The notes under the pieces are model-generated. The model saw only the letters and a program-made list of their open reading frames with translations. It was not told where the DNA came from and did no database searches. Made by a program: the position numbers and the translations under genes. Shown piece after piece: positions 6,391 to 7,977 of a stretch of 7,977 bases of DNA (its first letter is position 1; each line of letters starts with the position of its first letter). This stretch comes from Lysobacteraceae bacterium (GTDB lineage: Bacteria > Pseudomonadota > Gammaproteobacteria > Xanthomonadales > Xanthomonadaceae), in the NCBI GenBank assembly GCA_017990865.1, contig JAGNNB010000128.1:1-7977 (forward strand). The letters are read 5' to 3'.

Positions 6391-6398
6391 CGGTGGGG

Positions 6399-6404
6399 TA
6401 TGCT
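6399..6404 (+). promoter_or_regulatory. Candidate putP -10 box
   Basis: TATGCT lies 30 bases before the ATG at 6435 and predicts a start near 6411 with a leader of about 24 bases. The -35 position falls in the loop and right arm of the GC-rich dyad and has no TTGACA match. The identical hexamer precedes the beta-helix gene. Confidence 0.4.
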
Positions 6405-6434
6405 GCGGCCCACCTCTTCGCACGGAACCGTCGC

Positions 6435-7943
6435 ATGACCGCCGGTCAACCTCTGCTCATCACGTTCGGCCTCTACCTGTCCGCGATGGTCGCGATCGGT
6501 TTCTGGGCGTGGCGCTCCACCCGCAGCTTCGACGATTACATCCTCGGCGGGCGCTCGCTGGGCAGCGTGGTGACGGCATTGTCGGCCGGCGCCTCGGACA
6601 TGAGCGGCTGGTTGCTCATGGGCCTGCCGGGCGCGTTGTATCTGGGCGGCGTGTCCGAAGCGTGGATCGCCCTGGGCTTGATCGTCGGCGCCTGGTGCAA
6701 CTGGAAATTCGTCGCCGGCCCGCTGCGCGTCTACACCGAACGCACGCGCAACGCGTTGACCTTGCCGGACTATTTCACCCATCGTTTCGAGGACCGCCAA
6801 CGCCTGCTGCGCGTGTTCTCGGCAGTGGTCATTCTGGTGTTCTTCGCCGTGTACTGCGCCAGCGGCATCGTCGCGGGCGCGCGTCTGTTCGAGAGCGTGT
6901 TCGGCGTGCCGTACCCGCAAGCGCTGTGGTGGGGCGCCGCGGCGACGATTCTCTACACTTTGGTCGGCGGTTTTCTCGCGGTGAGTTGGACCGACACCGT
7001 GCAGGCGTCGCTGATGATCTTCGCGCTGATTCTGACCCCGATCATGGTCGTGCTGGGCAGCGGCGGGCTCGAATCGAGTCTTGCGCTGATCGAGATGACC
7101 GATCCGATCAAACTCGATTGGTTCAACGGCGGCGCGTTGGGTACGGTCGGTATCGTCTCGCTGTTGGCGTGGGGGCTCGGTTATTTCGGACAGCCGCATA
7201 TTTTGGCGCGCTTCATGGCCGCCGATTCGCTCAGCACCATTCCCAAAGCGCGGCGCATCGGCATGAGCTGGATGGTGCTGTGCCTGTTCGGCGCGATGTC
7301 GGTGGGCTTCTTCGCCAACGCGTATTTCGCGCAGTATCCGGGACAAATCGGCCCGGTGAAAGACAACGCCGAGCGCGTGTTCATTCAGTTGGCGACCGTG
7401 TTGTTCAACCCGTGGGTCGCCGGCGTGCTGTTGTCGGCGATTCTGGCCGCGATCATGAGCACGCTGTCCTGTCAGTTGCTGGTGTGTTCCAGCGCGCTCA
7501 CCGAGGATTTCTACAAGGGCTTCGTGCGCCCGAACGCCGGGCAGCGCGAGTTGGTGTGGTTCGGCCGCGCGATGGTGCTGTTGGTGGCGCTGCTGGCGAT
7601 CTGGATCGCGCGCGACCCCGACAGCAGCGTGCTGAAACTGGTGTCGTATGCGTGGGCCGGCTTCGGCGCCGCGTTCGGCCCGGTGGTGTTGTTCTCGCTG
7701 TTCTGGGGGCGGATGACGCGCAATGGCGCGCTGGCGGGCATGGTGATCGGCGCGGCGACGGTGATCGTCTGGAAAGAATATGTGGTCGCGCAGAAGATCA
7801 GCGCCCTGTACGAAATGGTGCCGGGCGTGATCGCCGCCGGCATCGCGATCCTGCTGGTGAGCAAACTCGGCAAACCGCCGTCGGACGAAGTGCAGTTTCG
7901 TCACAAAGGCGTGATGGAAACGCTCGATGTGCACGGGTATTGA
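6435..7943 (+). CDS. putP: Sodium/proline symporter PutP
   Basis: PutP imports L-proline with Na+ across the inner membrane, for use as carbon and nitrogen source or osmoprotectant. At 502 residues it equals the E. coli protein in length, and long stretches agree: SAGASDMSGWLLMGLPGA (50-67), NALTLPDYFTHRFED (106-120), YCASGIVAGARLFE (140-153), GGFLAVSWTDTVQASLMIFA (178-197), GLGYFGQPHILARFMAADS (247-265) and AIMSTLSCQLLVCSSALTED (339-358). Arg40, Ala53, Asp55, Met56 and Ser57 sit at the E. coli numbers known to matter for function and Na+ binding. Ser342-Thr343 correspond to E. coli Ser340-Thr341. The family has the LeuT-like fold of the SSS transporters. The ATG at 6435 is chosen because the upstream TTG extension would add 37 unrelated, non-conserved residues and cross the promoter; GGAA lies eight bases before it. 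putA is not in the window. Divergent from the HzsA-like gene. Confidence 0.97.
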   Translation: MTAGQPLLITFGLYLSAMVAIGFWAWRSTRSFDDYILGGRSLGSVVTALSAGASDMSGWLLMGLPGALYLGGVSEAWIALGLIVGAWCNWKFVAGPLRVYTERTRNALTLPDYFTHRFEDRQRLLRVFSAVVILVFFAVYCASGIVAGARLFESVFGVPYPQALWWGAAATILYTLVGGFLAVSWTDTVQASLMIFALILTPIMVVLGSGGLESSLALIEMTDPIKLDWFNGGALGTVGIVSLLAWGLGYFGQPHILARFMAADSLSTIPKARRIGMSWMVLCLFGAMSVGFFANAYFAQYPGQIGPVKDNAERVFIQLATVLFNPWVAGVLLSAILAAIMSTLSCQLLVCSSALTEDFYKGFVRPNAGQRELVWFGRAMVLLVALLAIWIARDPDSSVLKLVSYAWAGFGAAFGPVVLFSLFWGRMTRNGALAGMVIGAATVIVWKEYVVAQKISALYEMVPGVIAAGIAILLVSKLGKPPSDEVQFRHKGVMETLDVHGY

Positions 7944-7945
7944 CG

Positions 7946-7975
7946 CGGTCGTATCCACGACGGATGTCGAGACCG
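7946..7975 (+). terminator. Possible hairpin after putP
   Basis: CGGTC (7946-7950) pairs with GACCG (7971-7975), and inside it ATCC (7953-7956) pairs with GGAT (7962-7965). It starts two bases after the putP stop. The window ends before any T run could be seen, so whether it terminates transcription is open. Confidence 0.25.
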
Positions 7976-7977
7976 AT

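Larger units (their letters stand above)
6110..6434. other. Divergent control region between HzsA-like gene and putP
   Basis: This 325-bp region has no credible gene. From left to right it holds a 14-bp tandem repeat (6133-6174), a GTTCGC-N6-GCGAAC dyad (6229-6246), a minus-strand -10 candidate (6273-6278), a CRP/Clp-like site (6301-6316), a perfect GC-rich dyad (6361-6390) and a plus-strand -10 candidate (6399-6404). The density of symmetric elements is clearly higher than in the other gaps of this window. Confidence 0.7.

Noticed and set aside
6324..6434. TTG-initiated N-terminal extension of PutP
   Set aside because: It would add 37 residues not found in PutP, cross the dyad and the promoter, and spoil the exact length match to the E. 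coli protein.
6312..7958. 548-codon minus-strand open frame
   Set aside because: It is antisense to putP and His/Arg/Gln-rich. putP is certain from its motifs.

Overview
The window is GC-rich DNA from a bacterial chromosome, with strong G/C preference at third codon positions. Gene content fits a gammaproteobacterium of the Xanthomonadales/Lysobacterales type: a PutP very close to the enterobacterial protein, an AlkB alkane hydroxylase, an HzsA-related haem lipoprotein, and a secreted beta-helix protein carrying an InlB-type repeat. The lineage is inferred from gene flavour only, because no phylogenetic marker is present. I see no tRNA, rRNA, CRISPR array, insertion sequence or phage gene.

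Layout. (1) Positions 1-363, minus: the 5' part of an unrecognised exported protein, cut by the window edge. (2) 364-614: a divergent intergenic region. (3) 615-2357, plus: a predicted exported beta-helix protein. (4) 2358-2440: a short convergent gap. (5) 2441-3532, minus: AlkB-type alkane 1-monooxygenase with all histidine boxes and the HYG motif. (6) 3533-3676: a gap with a plausible alkB promoter and short repeats. (7) 3677-6109, minus: a lipoprotein of the HzsA-related family (beta-propeller-like middle, one C-terminal c-type haem site). (8) 6110-6434: a divergent regulatory region with a 14-bp tandem repeat, a near-consensus CRP/Clp site and a perfect 13-bp-arm dyad. (9) 6435-7943, plus: sodium/proline symporter PutP, complete.

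How the genes relate. The HzsA-like gene and alkB lie on the same strand 144 nt apart, and alkB probably also has its own promoter. Neither rubredoxin nor rubredoxin reductase is present here, so the electron donors of AlkB must be encoded elsewhere. putP diverges from the HzsA-like gene and shares its control region. The best regulatory signal is a TGTGA-N6-TCACG site centred about 42 bp upstream of the predicted start of the HzsA-like transcript, the geometry of a class II CRP-activated promoter.

The least understood element is the HzsA-like haem lipoprotein with its elaborate control region. I see nothing that proves a new multi-gene system.
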